A DNA stretch of 54,045 nt, from the NCBI GenBank assembly GCA_024643345.1, contig JAHENB010000020.1, positions 1-54,045 of the forward strand, read 5' to 3'. Shown here one piece after another: positions 1-7,577 of this stretch; position 1 is the stretch's first letter; each line of letters starts with the position of its first letter. The DNA is from Maribacter sp. (GTDB lineage: Bacteria > Bacteroidota > Bacteroidia > Flavobacteriales > Flavobacteriaceae). A program made the position numbers and the translations under genes. The notes under the pieces were generated by a model, which searched no databases, was not told where the DNA came from, and saw nothing but the letters and a program-made list of their open reading frames with translations.

Positions 1-2
1 TC

Positions 3-461
3 CAAGGTTTAAAAGGTGATACTGGGGACAATGCACTGGATAACGGCAACTTGGCATTGGACAATCTTATTCAGGATGCTGAGCCCAGAACCTATAATAT
101 CAACGGCCAAAATCTGGGTTTTACCAATGGAAAGGTCGGGGTTGGCACCATCACACCCTCCTCTACGGTAAGTATTGCAGGGTCTTTGGCAACCGCCATT
201 AGATCCACCGCAACAAGTACCACCTTAACAATTAATGACCATACGTTGATACAGACCGATAAAAATCTTATTATATCCTTGCCAGCAGCAAATAGCTGCA
301 TTGGCAGGATTTATATCCTCAAAAACATAGGTTCGGGCAACAATGATACCAATATTAATTTTATCGCACCAGATGGAAGTTTGGATACGAAAATATCGAA
401 AAACAAAATATACTGGCTGCAAAGCGATGGCAGCAACTGGCAACAAATAAACATGAATTAG
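3..461 (+). CDS. C-terminal part of a collagen-repeat-containing protein (5' end outside window)
   Basis: The reading frame is open from the left edge to a TAG at 459-461, so the gene starts upstream of the window; the TTG at 51 is only an internal codon. The first visible residues read QGLKGDTGDN, which is Gly-X-Y collagen-like sequence. They are followed by a non-collagen tail containing GKVGVGTITPSSTVSIAG, a phrase typical of tail-fibre-like exoproteins of Bacteroidota, and a final beta-rich domain rich in Asn, Asp and Trp. It ends 4 bp before the next secreted protein gene, so the two are probably cotranscribed. No sorting domain is visible at this C-terminus. Function is inferred only as an extracellular, possibly adhesive, structural protein. 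Confidence 0.75.
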   Translation, partial: QGLKGDTGDNALDNGNLALDNLIQDAEPRTYNINGQNLGFTNGKVGVGTITPSSTVSIAGSLATAIRSTATSTTLTINDHTLIQTDKNLIISLPAANSCIGRIYILKNIGSGNNDTNINFIAPDGSLDTKISKNKIYWLQSDGSNWQQINMN

Positions 462-465
462 GACA

Positions 466-1608
466 ATGAAAAATCAACTGTTCGTTCCATTTTTATTAAT
501 CAGTGTTAGCCTTTTTGGCCAAGAAGCCGTGCACAACTTTGGCAACCTGCAATTGCACGACAAGGGCATGGTAGGTTTTCATACCGATCTGGTGAACGAT
601 GGCAGCTTCGATGAGAATTTGGGCCTGATCGGTTTTTATCGCAACAAAGGAGGGCTTAAAATATCGGGGGCCTTTGCCCCTACTTTCTACGATTTTGAAA
701 CCGCTGTGGTAGGAGACCTTGATTTGGAAGTCTCGATCAACATCGACAATTCATTGAATTTTATATATGGCGATATAGATACGCCCCGTGACAACAAAAA
801 TATTTATGCCAGACTTTCGTCAGAGGCCATCTACAACGGTGAAATGAACCGATCAAAAATCGATGGACATTCAGCGGTCGAGGGACAAAAGAGTTTTAGT
901 TTTCCCGTAGGCTATGGGAACCTGTTGCGACCCCTTCAACTGACGTTCCTGGATGGTGCCTTCTTCGCCAAATGTCAATACTTGGACGAAAACACAGATT
1001 TCCCCGCAAGTTTTTCACAGGGTTTCGACTCCGAAAAGAAGGCCGCCGATCTGGGAGCGGTCAACTCCAGCGAATTTTGGAACATGACCACGACGGGCAT
1101 GGTACAGATCGCCCTGGGATGGAACGCCGATAAATCCTTGCCCCAAGGGATAAACGATCTGAAAAGCGTTACCGTGGCCGGATGGCATAAAACGAACGGT
1201 CGATGGGACAATCTTGGCAATTCGGTCGTTGAGGGCACCCTTGACGAAGGACGTGTCACTTCCAAGGGCTTCAACGCGAACGACTACGAAATTTTCACGC
1301 TTGGCTCCTTGTTCGATTATAAATCAATGGAGCCCGACAACTATTTTATGTCGCCCAACGGCGATGGTATCAACGATTTCTTCGTAATCGAGATTTTGCA
1401 ACAACCCACCAACAACAGTTTCAAAATATTCAACCGGGAAGGGCTTTTGGTGTATGAAATGGAAAACTACCAAAACGACTTTCGGGGCTATTCCAATCAA
1501 ATCACCAACAAAAAGAATTTGATGTTGCCCCCCGGAGTGTATTTCTATCTTCTCGACTTGCACGATTCCAATCTGCAATATCAAGGTTACTTTTATCTTA
1601 CCGACTAA
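466..1608 (+). CDS. Secreted protein with gliding-motility type (CHU_C/type B) C-terminal T9SS sorting domain
   Basis: A signal peptide is clear (MKNQLFVPFLLISVSLFGQ, cleavage after Gln). The last ~85 residues match the type B sorting domain read by the type IX secretion system: SPNGDGINDFF, then FKIFNREGLLVYE, and a closing LPPGVYFYLL. These are the usual CHU_C landmarks (NGDGxND, IYNRWG-like, GxYxY). The middle ~270 residues are beta-rich and not assigned to a family. The start ATG lies 4 bp after the stop of the collagen-repeat gene, which suggests one surface-protein operon. Known for the family: type B cargo is exported across the outer membrane and is often not SprF-independent. Inferred: a cell-surface or secreted partner of the upstream protein. 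Confidence 0.85.
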   Translation: MKNQLFVPFLLISVSLFGQEAVHNFGNLQLHDKGMVGFHTDLVNDGSFDENLGLIGFYRNKGGLKISGAFAPTFYDFETAVVGDLDLEVSINIDNSLNFIYGDIDTPRDNKNIYARLSSEAIYNGEMNRSKIDGHSAVEGQKSFSFPVGYGNLLRPLQLTFLDGAFFAKCQYLDENTDFPASFSQGFDSEKKAADLGAVNSSEFWNMTTTGMVQIALGWNADKSLPQGINDLKSVTVAGWHKTNGRWDNLGNSVVEGTLDEGRVTSKGFNANDYEIFTLGSLFDYKSMEPDNYFMSPNGDGINDFFVIEILQQPTNNSFKIFNREGLLVYEMENYQNDFRGYSNQITNKKNLMLPPGVYFYLLDLHDSNLQYQGYFYLTD

Positions 1609-1695
1609 CCGATACCAGTTTAGGGCACAGAAAAAAGATGGTTGCCATGCCCAGCATAGGTAAGATTGGCAATACGCATTTCTGAAAATACTTCT

Positions 1696-1703
1696 TACCT
1701 TTG
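1696..1703 (+). promoter_or_regulatory. Bacteroidota -7 promoter box TACCTTTG
   Basis: TACCTTTG matches the TAnnTTTG consensus and lies 54 bp before the M15 peptidase start. The nearest upstream TTG (1666-1668) is 27 bp away, which is long for a -33 element. Confidence 0.5.
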
Positions 1704-1757
1704 AAAAAGGTCATTGGGCATCACAACATTGGAATCCAAGTAAAATAAAATTGCTTT

Positions 1758-2492
1758 ATGAAAAGAAGATCCTTCATTAAAAAGAGTGGCGTCGCAGGTT
1801 TAACCATTTCAATTTGGCCGCAACTGGCCCTGCCTTCCCAGGTTGAATACTCGATCTTGGAACTTATGGGTAAAGCCGACATTGAACTATACGGCAAGGA
1901 CATCAATTTGAGGATGGAGGCCCACGATGCCTTTGTGGCCATGAAAAAGGCAGCAGCGGTCGATGGCATTGATATCAAGGTGATATCGAGCTATCGAAAT
2001 TTTGAACGGCAGGAAATCATTTGGGAACGCAAATACATTCAATATACCGAAGAGGACAATATGACACCTTTGGCCGCCATCGATAAAATCATTCAATATT
2101 CGACCATTCCAGGTACGAGCAGACACCATTGGGGCACGGATCTGGACATAGTGGACGGCAACAAAAAAGTGGAGGGTGATGTGTTGGTACCCGAAAAGTT
2201 TGGGGAAGGCGGCCCCTATGCAGATTTTAAGCAATGGATGGATGCCAATGCCAATACATTCGATTTTTATATGGTCTATACGGATGACCCGAAAAGGAGA
2301 GGTTTCAAATATGAACCCTGGCATTACAGTTATGCCCCCCTATCGGTTCCCATGTTAACCGCTTTTAGGGGCAAAAATATCCTTCAATTGCTCGGCAAGG
2401 AAGATTTTATGGGTAGCGATCATTTTACGACCGGTTTCATCAATACCTATATCCGAGATAACATCCTCGACATCAATACGGAACTTTTATAG
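1758..2492 (+). CDS. Tat-exported M15 family D-alanyl-D-alanine carboxypeptidase (VanY-like)
   Basis: Length 244 residues. The N-terminus MKRRSFIKKSGVAG is a twin-arginine signal, so the enzyme is exported folded, probably to the periplasm. The M15B zinc site is complete: S121-R-H123-H-W-G126-T-D-L-D130 corresponds to SxHxxGxxxD, and H189 sits in EPWHY near the C-terminus, giving ligands His123, Asp130 and His189. The conserved SSYR motif (residues 77-80) is also present. The family trims the terminal D-Ala from peptidoglycan stem peptides. The TACCTTTG box upstream suggests its own promoter. It lies 39 bp before an M48 peptidase gene in the same direction. Vancomycin-resistance partners are absent, so a cell-wall remodelling role is more likely than resistance. 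Confidence 0.88.
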   Translation: MKRRSFIKKSGVAGLTISIWPQLALPSQVEYSILELMGKADIELYGKDINLRMEAHDAFVAMKKAAAVDGIDIKVISSYRNFERQEIIWERKYIQYTEEDNMTPLAAIDKIIQYSTIPGTSRHHWGTDLDIVDGNKKVEGDVLVPEKFGEGGPYADFKQWMDANANTFDFYMVYTDDPKRRGFKYEPWHYSYAPLSVPMLTAFRGKNILQLLGKEDFMGSDHFTTGFINTYIRDNILDINTELL

Positions 2493-2531
2493 GGGTTTTG
2501 TGCCCTTCAATATCGAACAGCAGCAGTCACC

Positions 2532-3296
2532 ATGAGAAGAAGCAGTTGGAAAATTCGAATCGCCATAGGACTGGCCATTGTGGCCTTTGCATTCATAAAA
2601 CGGCTGAGCAGCAAGGAAGAGAACCCCTATACCGGCAGGGTGCAGACCATTAACATGACCGCCGATCAAGAAATTGCGATCGGCCTGCAAAGTGCCCCTG
2701 ATATGGCGCGCCAACATGGGGGATTGTATCCAGACCAACGACTACAATCCTATGTTGAAACCGTGGGCCGAAAATTGGTCGACAACAGTGTCGCCCGCGA
2801 AACACCGTACCAATATGACTTTCACTTATTGGCCGATCCGGAGACCATAAATGCCTTTGCCCTGCCGGGGGGTCAGGTTTTTATTACCTACGCACTTTTT
2901 TCCCAATTGAACGAAGCCCAACTGGCCGGTGTTCTGGGACATGAAATCGGACATGTGATCGGGAGACATTCCGCCGAGCGCATCGCGGAAACCGAATTCT
3001 GGCAAACGCTGACCACAGGTGCCTCTGTTGGTGGCGACATGGGTGACCTGGTAGGGGGAATTGGCCAAAACACCTTATTGACCAATGGGCGTGGCGATGA
3101 ACTGGAAAGCGATGATCTGGGGGTCTTGTTCATGATACAGTCGGGGTATGACCCTTATGAAATGATCAAGGTGATGGAAATACTAAAAAATGCTTCAGGT
3201 CCCAATAGGGTCCCGGAGTTTCAAAGTACCCATCCGGATCCCGAAAACCGAATGGAAAAAATTAAAGAATCTATTGCCAAATATAAGGGGCAATAG
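2532..3296 (+). CDS. M48 family metalloprotease
   Basis: Length 254 residues, the size of the stand-alone M48 peptidases related to the catalytic domain of BepA/LoiP. An uncleaved anchor or signal segment spans residues ~7-22 (IRIAIGLAIVAFAFI). The zinc motif HEIGH is at 137-141, followed by VIGRHSAER. The third ligand is expected at Glu190 in DELESD, matching the ExExD pattern of M48. Members of this group act in the periplasm on misfolded outer-membrane proteins; that role here is inferred. The gene follows the M15 peptidase by 39 bp, and both may be read from the promoter near 1700. No lipobox Cys is seen. Confidence 0.88.
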   Translation: MRRSSWKIRIAIGLAIVAFAFIKRLSSKEENPYTGRVQTINMTADQEIAIGLQSAPDMARQHGGLYPDQRLQSYVETVGRKLVDNSVARETPYQYDFHLLADPETINAFALPGGQVFITYALFSQLNEAQLAGVLGHEIGHVIGRHSAERIAETEFWQTLTTGASVGGDMGDLVGGIGQNTLLTNGRGDELESDDLGVLFMIQSGYDPYEMIKVMEILKNASGPNRVPEFQSTHPDPENRMEKIKESIAKYKGQ

Positions 3297-3464
3297 GTAA
3301 GTTGGTTAAAAACGAAGCCTGTTCGGGCAACTGATGACATCGTTTTGTCCTTCTCTTTCTCCCCTTTCAAAAAAAAATTGTTAAATCTTGGTCGAATGCT
3401 GCGATATTCTCGTTGAAGTACCTATACATTATTGAGAATCACCCTGTTATTAGTAATATTTTGT

Positions 3465-3472
3465 TATATTTA
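3465..3472 (+). promoter_or_regulatory. Possible -7 box TATATTTA for the 55-residue micro-protein
   Basis: TATATTTA deviates from TAnnTTTG only in the last base. It lies 74 bp upstream of the ATG at 3546, in an AT-rich gap with no other strong candidate. Confidence 0.35.
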
Positions 3473-3545
3473 CCAGTCCCAATTTCTTAAATCGCCTCAG
3501 ATTTAACCCTTATAGCGAACATTTAATGATTTAAATAAAACTATA

Positions 3546-3713
3546 ATGGGAACACTAGTACATTTTAGAAATCTTTACACCCAAGCCTTTGAGGACTGCA
3601 AACCAGAATTGGTTGTAGTGCTTTTGAAGGCCTATTCGGTCTTTTGTGCCTTTATGTTGTTCATGGCGGTCTATGCGCTCATGGACAGGGCCCTCAACGG
3701 ATTTGAATTTTGA
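3546..3713 (+). CDS. Small single-pass membrane protein, 55 residues (flavobacterial family, possibly DUF6747)
   Basis: An ATG at 3546 opens 55 codons ending in TGA at 3711-3713. The N-terminal part (MGTLVHFRNLYTQAF) is amphipathic. Residues ~21-46 are hydrophobic and contain VVVLLKAYSVFCAFMLFM, consistent with one membrane helix. The C-terminus is RALNGFEF. A possible promoter lies upstream and a strong terminator begins 58 bp after the stop, so this appears to be an isolated monocistronic unit, which favours a real gene. The sequence resembles short conserved Flavobacteriaceae proteins that I associate with DUF6747, but that family name is from memory and unchecked. Function unknown. Confidence 0.7.
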   Translation: MGTLVHFRNLYTQAFEDCKPELVVVLLKAYSVFCAFMLFMAVYALMDRALNGFEF

Positions 3714-3770
3714 TCCTTATTTATTTGCTCTTTTACGAGAACACTATTTGAAGTAAATAGATAAAAACTT

Positions 3771-3805
3771 AAAACCCCATAAGAGAACACTTATGGGGTT
3801 TTTTT
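3771..3805 (+). terminator. Strong intrinsic terminator after the micro-protein gene
   Basis: AAAACCCCATAAG (3771-3783) pairs perfectly with CTTATGGGGTTTT (3790-3802) around the 6-nt loop AGAACA, and a T run follows to 3805. The A-rich left flank may also let it work for the opposing ankyrin gene, whose stop is at 3828. Confidence 0.9.
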
Positions 3806-3820
3806 GATTGATGAATAAAC
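3806..3820. repeat. Copy A of the 14-bp repeat GATTGATGAATAAA
   Basis: GATTGATGAATAAAC directly follows the T run of the terminator at 3771-3805. Further copies are at 4228-4241 and 37428-37442. Copies A and C both follow a T tract and share the next C. Confidence 0.7.
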
Positions 3821-3827
3821 CTGGCTA

Positions 3828-4214
3828 TCAGATATTTTCACGAATTAGGGCCAAGGCCTCTTTGGCGTTGGAATGTTCTGCATGTTCTTCAATACTCCAC
3901 CCCTTATCGCATTTTCGGTTGAGGTCGGCACCATTGGCGATCAAGAGTTCCAAAATATCAACCTTGTTATAGCGGGCCGCATAAATCGCAGGGGTCTTGC
4001 CCAATGATTTTTGGTTGATATCTTCCCCCAATTCGATCATTTTTTTTACAGTATCGTAATCGCCTTGGACGATGGCCTTACAAAAGGAGCTCAGTTCAAA
4101 TCCAAAGTACGCTTTGGATTCGTTGATGGTCTTCATGGCAGGTGTACTGGCTGCCAAACAACAGCTGACCGTTGCGAACATAACAACGGCACATGTTAGA
4201 ATCGTTTTTCTCAT
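3828..4214 (-). CDS. Secreted ankyrin-repeat protein
   Basis: Length 128 residues, with an N-terminal signal (MRKTILTCAVVMFATVSCCLA) that is either cleaved after Ala or acts as a lipoprotein signal, since CC precedes LA. Residues ~45-125 form about two to three ankyrin repeats: DTVKKMIELGEDIN, then TPAIYAARYNKVDILELLIANGADLN, with the core phrases split by short loops. Ankyrin repeats bind proteins; the partner is unknown. The gene stands alone on the minus strand between the micro-protein terminator and gpmI. It is bracketed by two copies of a 14-bp direct repeat (3806-3819 and 4228-4241), which could mark a mobile or excisable segment or be a coincidence of AT-rich sequence. Confidence 0.85.
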   Translation of the reverse strand: MRKTILTCAVVMFATVSCCLAASTPAMKTINESKAYFGFELSSFCKAIVQGDYDTVKKMIELGEDINQKSLGKTPAIYAARYNKVDILELLIANGADLNRKCDKGWSIEEHAEHSNAKEALALIRENI

Positions 4215-4227
4215 GATGAATGATTTA

Positions 4228-4241
4228 GATTGATGAATAAA
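4228..4241. repeat. Copy B of the 14-bp repeat GATTGATGAATAAA
   Basis: An identical 14-mer lies 14 bp upstream of the ankyrin gene's start, in its 5' untranslated region. It is in the same orientation as copy A, so the two copies bracket the gene. Confidence 0.65.
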
Positions 4242-4374
4242 TTTAACTTATACAATTATAGACGTCCCTTATTGGTTTATGTTTCAGGAAAAACCGTTAA
4301 TTCACGAAATTTTAACAGAAATAGACAACAGAATTAACATTTCAGCCGTCCTTAACTTAAAAAATGGGGCATAT

Positions 4375-4407
4375 TGATGGATAAATTATGAAAGAAAAGT
4401 ACATTTG
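4375..4407 (+). promoter_or_regulatory. Promoter of gpmI: TTG-22-TACATTTG
   Basis: TTG at 4375-4377 and TACATTTG at 4400-4407 are 22 bp apart, within the range described for Bacteroidota promoters (TTG, 17-23 bp, TAnnTTTG). The gpmI ATG is 23 bp downstream. Confidence 0.55.
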
Positions 4408-4429
4408 AATCTATTAGAAACCATGAACA

Positions 4430-5947
4430 ATGAATAAAAAAGTAATCCTAATGATATTGGATGGATGGGGTAAATCGCCAGACCCCAAGGTCTCAGCGAT
4501 AGACAATGCGGAAACCCCTTTTATTGATTCGCTCTATACCCACTACCCAAATTCAAATCTGCTCACCGATGGCATGAACGTTGGCCTCCCGGAAGGTCAA
4601 ATGGGCAATAGTGAGGTGGGCCATATGAATTTGGGTGCAGGAAGGATTGTTTATCAGGATCTGGCAAAAATTAACTTGGCCGTAAAACAAGACACCTTAA
4701 AAGACGAACCAGTATTAAAAGCCGCATTTTCCCATGCCAAAACCCACAACAAACCCGTTCACTTCTTGGGTCTTTTGAGCGATGGGGGCGTACATAGTCA
4801 TAACACCCACCTAGAGGGACTCATCAATGCCGGTAGCGCATACGGACTGCCCCAAATGTTTGTTCACGCCTTTACTGATGGGAGGGACGTTGACCCAAAA
4901 AGTGGCAAACGCTTTCTTGAAGACCTTACGCATTTCTGCAAGGGCAAACCTGCAAAATTGGCATCGGTAATCGGTCGGTACTATGCCATGGATAGGGACA
5001 AACGTTGGGAACGCGTGAAACTGGCCTATGACCTATTGGTGCATGGAAACGGGGAGCACGCCACGGATATTTCCAAAGCGATACAAAAAAGCTACGATCA
5101 AGGGGTTACCGATGAATTTATAAAACCCATTGTAATGACCGATCCCAAGGGAAATCCATCGGCGACCATTTCCGACGGCGATGTAGTGGTCTTTTTTAAT
5201 TTCCGGACAGACAGGGGCCGCGAACTCACCCAAATGCTCAGCCAATCGGATTTTCATGAGCAAAACACCCACAGGTTGGACCTATATTATGTGACCCTGA
5301 CAAATTATGACGATTCATTCAAGGGGGTTCATGTGGTGTACGACAAAGACAATTTATCCGAAACCCTTGGAGAGGTATTGGCAAAAGCCGGAAAAACCCA
5401 GATCCGAATTGCGGAGACTGAAAAATACCCACATGTAACCTTTTTTTTTAATGGGGGTAGAGAGGTGCCCTTTGAAGGGGAAAAACGCATTTTATGCCCT
5501 TCTCCAAAAGTGGCTACTTACGACCTAAAGCCCGAAATGAGTGCATATGAGATTCGGGATGCCATTATACCGGAACTCAAGAAGGGCGAGGTCGACTTTG
5601 TATGCCTCAATTTCGCCAATCCCGATATGGTAGGTCACACCGGTGATATGGCCGCCGCCATCAAGGCATGCGAGGTAGTCGACAACTGTGCCAACACAGT
5701 CATCACCACCGCCATGGAACATGGTTATACTACCTTGGTCATCGCCGATCATGGCAATTGCGAGACCATGATCAACCCAGATGGAAGCCCGAACACGGCA
5801 CATACGACCAATCCGGTCCCCTTGATTTTGGTAGATAAGGATATCAAGAACATCAAGGACGGGGTATTGGGCAATATCGCACCCACTATTCTAAAATTGA
5901 TGGGAATACCACAACCAAAATCGATGACCTTAGCTGCACTGGTTTAG
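4430..5947 (+). CDS. gpmI: 2,3-bisphosphoglycerate-independent phosphoglycerate mutase
   Basis: Length 505 residues, standard for the cofactor-independent enzyme that interconverts 3- and 2-phosphoglycerate in glycolysis and gluconeogenesis, in the cytosol. The alkaline-phosphatase-fold landmarks are present: LDGWG at the N-terminus with metal ligand Asp11, and the phosphoserine nucleophile Ser61 in GQMGNSEVGHMNLGAGR. Later motifs are the substrate-binding HAFTDGRDVDPKSG, GRYYAMDRDKRWERV, the metal-binding NPDMVGHTG, and IADHGNCE near the C-terminus. A promoter sits 23 bp upstream. map follows after 32 bp but has its own -7 box. Nothing unusual in length or motifs. Confidence 0.97.
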   Translation: MNKKVILMILDGWGKSPDPKVSAIDNAETPFIDSLYTHYPNSNLLTDGMNVGLPEGQMGNSEVGHMNLGAGRIVYQDLAKINLAVKQDTLKDEPVLKAAFSHAKTHNKPVHFLGLLSDGGVHSHNTHLEGLINAGSAYGLPQMFVHAFTDGRDVDPKSGKRFLEDLTHFCKGKPAKLASVIGRYYAMDRDKRWERVKLAYDLLVHGNGEHATDISKAIQKSYDQGVTDEFIKPIVMTDPKGNPSATISDGDVVVFFNFRTDRGRELTQMLSQSDFHEQNTHRLDLYYVTLTNYDDSFKGVHVVYDKDNLSETLGEVLAKAGKTQIRIAETEKYPHVTFFFNGGREVPFEGEKRILCPSPKVATYDLKPEMSAYEIRDAIIPELKKGEVDFVCLNFANPDMVGHTGDMAAAIKACEVVDNCANTVITTAMEHGYTTLVIADHGNCETMINPDGSPNTAHTTNPVPLILVDKDIKNIKDGVLGNIAPTILKLMGIPQPKSMTLAALV

Positions 5948-5966
5948 GCAGATGATACAATTGTTT

Positions 5967-5974
5967 TACCTTTG
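5967..5974 (+). promoter_or_regulatory. -7 box TACCTTTG abutting the map start codon
   Basis: The box ends at 5974 and the map ATG begins at 5980. A transcript starting about 5-8 nt after the box would be leaderless or nearly so. Confidence 0.5.
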
Positions 5975-5979
5975 CATCC

Positions 5980-6798
5980 ATGATAAAATTGAAAACACCT
6001 GAAGAGATTGAACTCATCCGTGAGAGTGCCTTGGTGGTTTCCAAAACTTTGGGTATGCTGGCCTCGGAAATAAGACCTGGGGTTACCTCCTTGTATTTGG
6101 ACAATCTAGCGGAGGAATTCATTCGCGAACAGGGTGCAGAACCCGGTTTCCTAGGAATGTACGACTTCCCCAACACTTTGAACATGAGTCCGAATGCACA
6201 AGTGGTGCATGGCATTCCCAATAACGAACCTTTAAAAGAAGGAGATATCATCTCAGTAGATTGTGGCAGTCTTAAAAATGGCTATTATGGGGATCATGCC
6301 TACACCTTTGAAGTTGGCGAAGTGGCCCCTGAAACGAGAAAATTGCTGGAAGTGACCAAGGAGGCACTTTATCTTGGCATTAGGGAATTCAGGGCTGGGA
6401 ACCGCGTGGGCGATGTCGCTTTCGCCATTCAGAGCCATTGCGAAAACCATGGATATGGTATCGTTAGGGAATTGGTTGGCCACGGCCTTGGCAAAAAGTT
6501 GCATGAAGGCCCGGAAATGCCCAACTATGGCAAAAGGGGCAGGGGGAAAAAATTTGAAGAGGGCTTGGTCGTAGCCATCGAACCCATGGTGAACATGGGC
6601 ACCCGTAACATTAAACAACTCAAGGACGGTTGGACGATCCTTACCGCCGATAGAAAGCCCAGTGCCCATTTCGAACATAATGTGGCCATTTTGAACGGCA
6701 AACCGGAGTTGCTCTCCACATTTCAATACATCTACGACGCATTGGGCATCGTTAGCCATGAAGAAGACGAGTTTCGGCAGAAAAAACTACAATTGTAG
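5980..6798 (+). CDS. map: Type I methionine aminopeptidase
   Basis: Length 272 residues, of the short type without a zinc-finger extension. It removes the initiator Met from nascent proteins in the cytosol. The five metal ligands of the pita-bread fold are recognisable: Asp in VDCGS, Asp in YGDHAYTF, His in VGHGLGKKLHE, Glu in AIEPM and Glu in HFEHNVAI. The substrate-pocket His is in VVHGIPN. The TACCTTTG box ends 5 bp before the ATG, so the mRNA may be leaderless. A methyltransferase gene follows after 11 bp and is probably cotranscribed; map followed by a methyltransferase is an order I associate with flavobacteria. Confidence 0.96.
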   Translation: MIKLKTPEEIELIRESALVVSKTLGMLASEIRPGVTSLYLDNLAEEFIREQGAEPGFLGMYDFPNTLNMSPNAQVVHGIPNNEPLKEGDIISVDCGSLKNGYYGDHAYTFEVGEVAPETRKLLEVTKEALYLGIREFRAGNRVGDVAFAIQSHCENHGYGIVRELVGHGLGKKLHEGPEMPNYGKRGRGKKFEEGLVVAIEPMVNMGTRNIKQLKDGWTILTADRKPSAHFEHNVAILNGKPELLSTFQYIYDALGIVSHEEDEFRQKKLQL

Positions 6799-6809
6799 CC
6801 CCAGTGCCC

Positions 6810-7574
6810 ATGAAGCGTATCTTCAAATTCATCCTAAAGATCATTCCCAGACCGCTATTGATCAGATTGAGTTACCTCACCACGCCCCTTTTAACATTGA
6901 TGCTTAGAGGAAACAATTTCACCGACCCGATAGACGGCAAATCTTTTAAAAAGTTGCTCCCTTACGGATATGAGAACCCCAGGGAGAATGTTCTCTCCCC
7001 TTCTACCTTGTCATTGGAACGCCATCGATTGTTATGGCTCTATCTGAAAAGGGAAACCGATTTTTTTAGCGCACCTCTGAAGGTATTGCATTTTGCACCG
7101 GAACAGGCTTTTTATAAACGCTTTCGGAAACTCAATAATATTACATACATCACGACTGACCTGAATTCTCCGTTGGCCGATGTAAAGGCCGATATTTGCA
7201 ACCTTCCCTTTGCCGACGATAGTTTTGATGTAATCTTATGCAACCATGTTCTGGAACATATCCCCGACGATACCAAGGCCATGAGAGAATTGTACAGGGT
7301 ACTTCGACCCTCTGGATGGGGCATTTTCCAGATTCCGCAAGATCTGAACAGAAAAACGACTTTCGAAGACCATAGTATCACCGATAAAAAAGAACGTGCG
7401 AAAATCTTCGGGCAGTACGATCATGTACGGATATATGGTTGGGATTTCTTCGACAAGCTCAAAAACGTGGGTTTTAAGGCAGAAGCATTGGAGTATGGGA
7501 CTAGATTGTCGCCCAGGGAAGTAGAAAAATATCGCTTGGCAAAAGGGGAGGTCATTCCCGTTGTACATAAATAA
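6810..7574 (+). CDS. Class I SAM-dependent methyltransferase (type 11)
   Basis: The ATG at 6810 (MKRIFKFILKIIP) was chosen over a GTG two codons upstream. Length 254 residues. The N-terminal ~35 residues are hydrophobic and basic and may associate with the membrane. Residues ~90-170 hold the Rossmann core: VLHFAPEQAFYKRF is motif I (an FAPE variant in place of GxGxG), then YITTDLNSP with the acidic residue that binds the ribose, then LPFADDSFDVILCNHVLEH as motifs II/III. The substrate is unknown. The gene follows map by 11 bp and ends 3 bp before the convergent apbE stop. Similar proteins are often annotated simply as 'methyltransferase domain protein'. Confidence 0.85.
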   Translation: MKRIFKFILKIIPRPLLIRLSYLTTPLLTLMLRGNNFTDPIDGKSFKKLLPYGYENPRENVLSPSTLSLERHRLLWLYLKRETDFFSAPLKVLHFAPEQAFYKRFRKLNNITYITTDLNSPLADVKADICNLPFADDSFDVILCNHVLEHIPDDTKAMRELYRVLRPSGWGIFQIPQDLNRKTTFEDHSITDKKERAKIFGQYDHVRIYGWDFFDKLKNVGFKAEALEYGTRLSPREVEKYRLAKGEVIPVVHK

Positions 7575-7577
7575 GAC

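Noticed and set aside
51-461. TTG at 51 as the start of a complete small protein
   Set aside because: The frame is open to the window edge and shows collagen Gly-X-Y repeats before this codon, so the gene is cut by the window.
1758-2492. Vancomycin-resistance vanY
   Set aside because: The M15 fold fits, but no vanHAX or sensor genes are near and the Tat signal suggests a general cell-wall enzyme.
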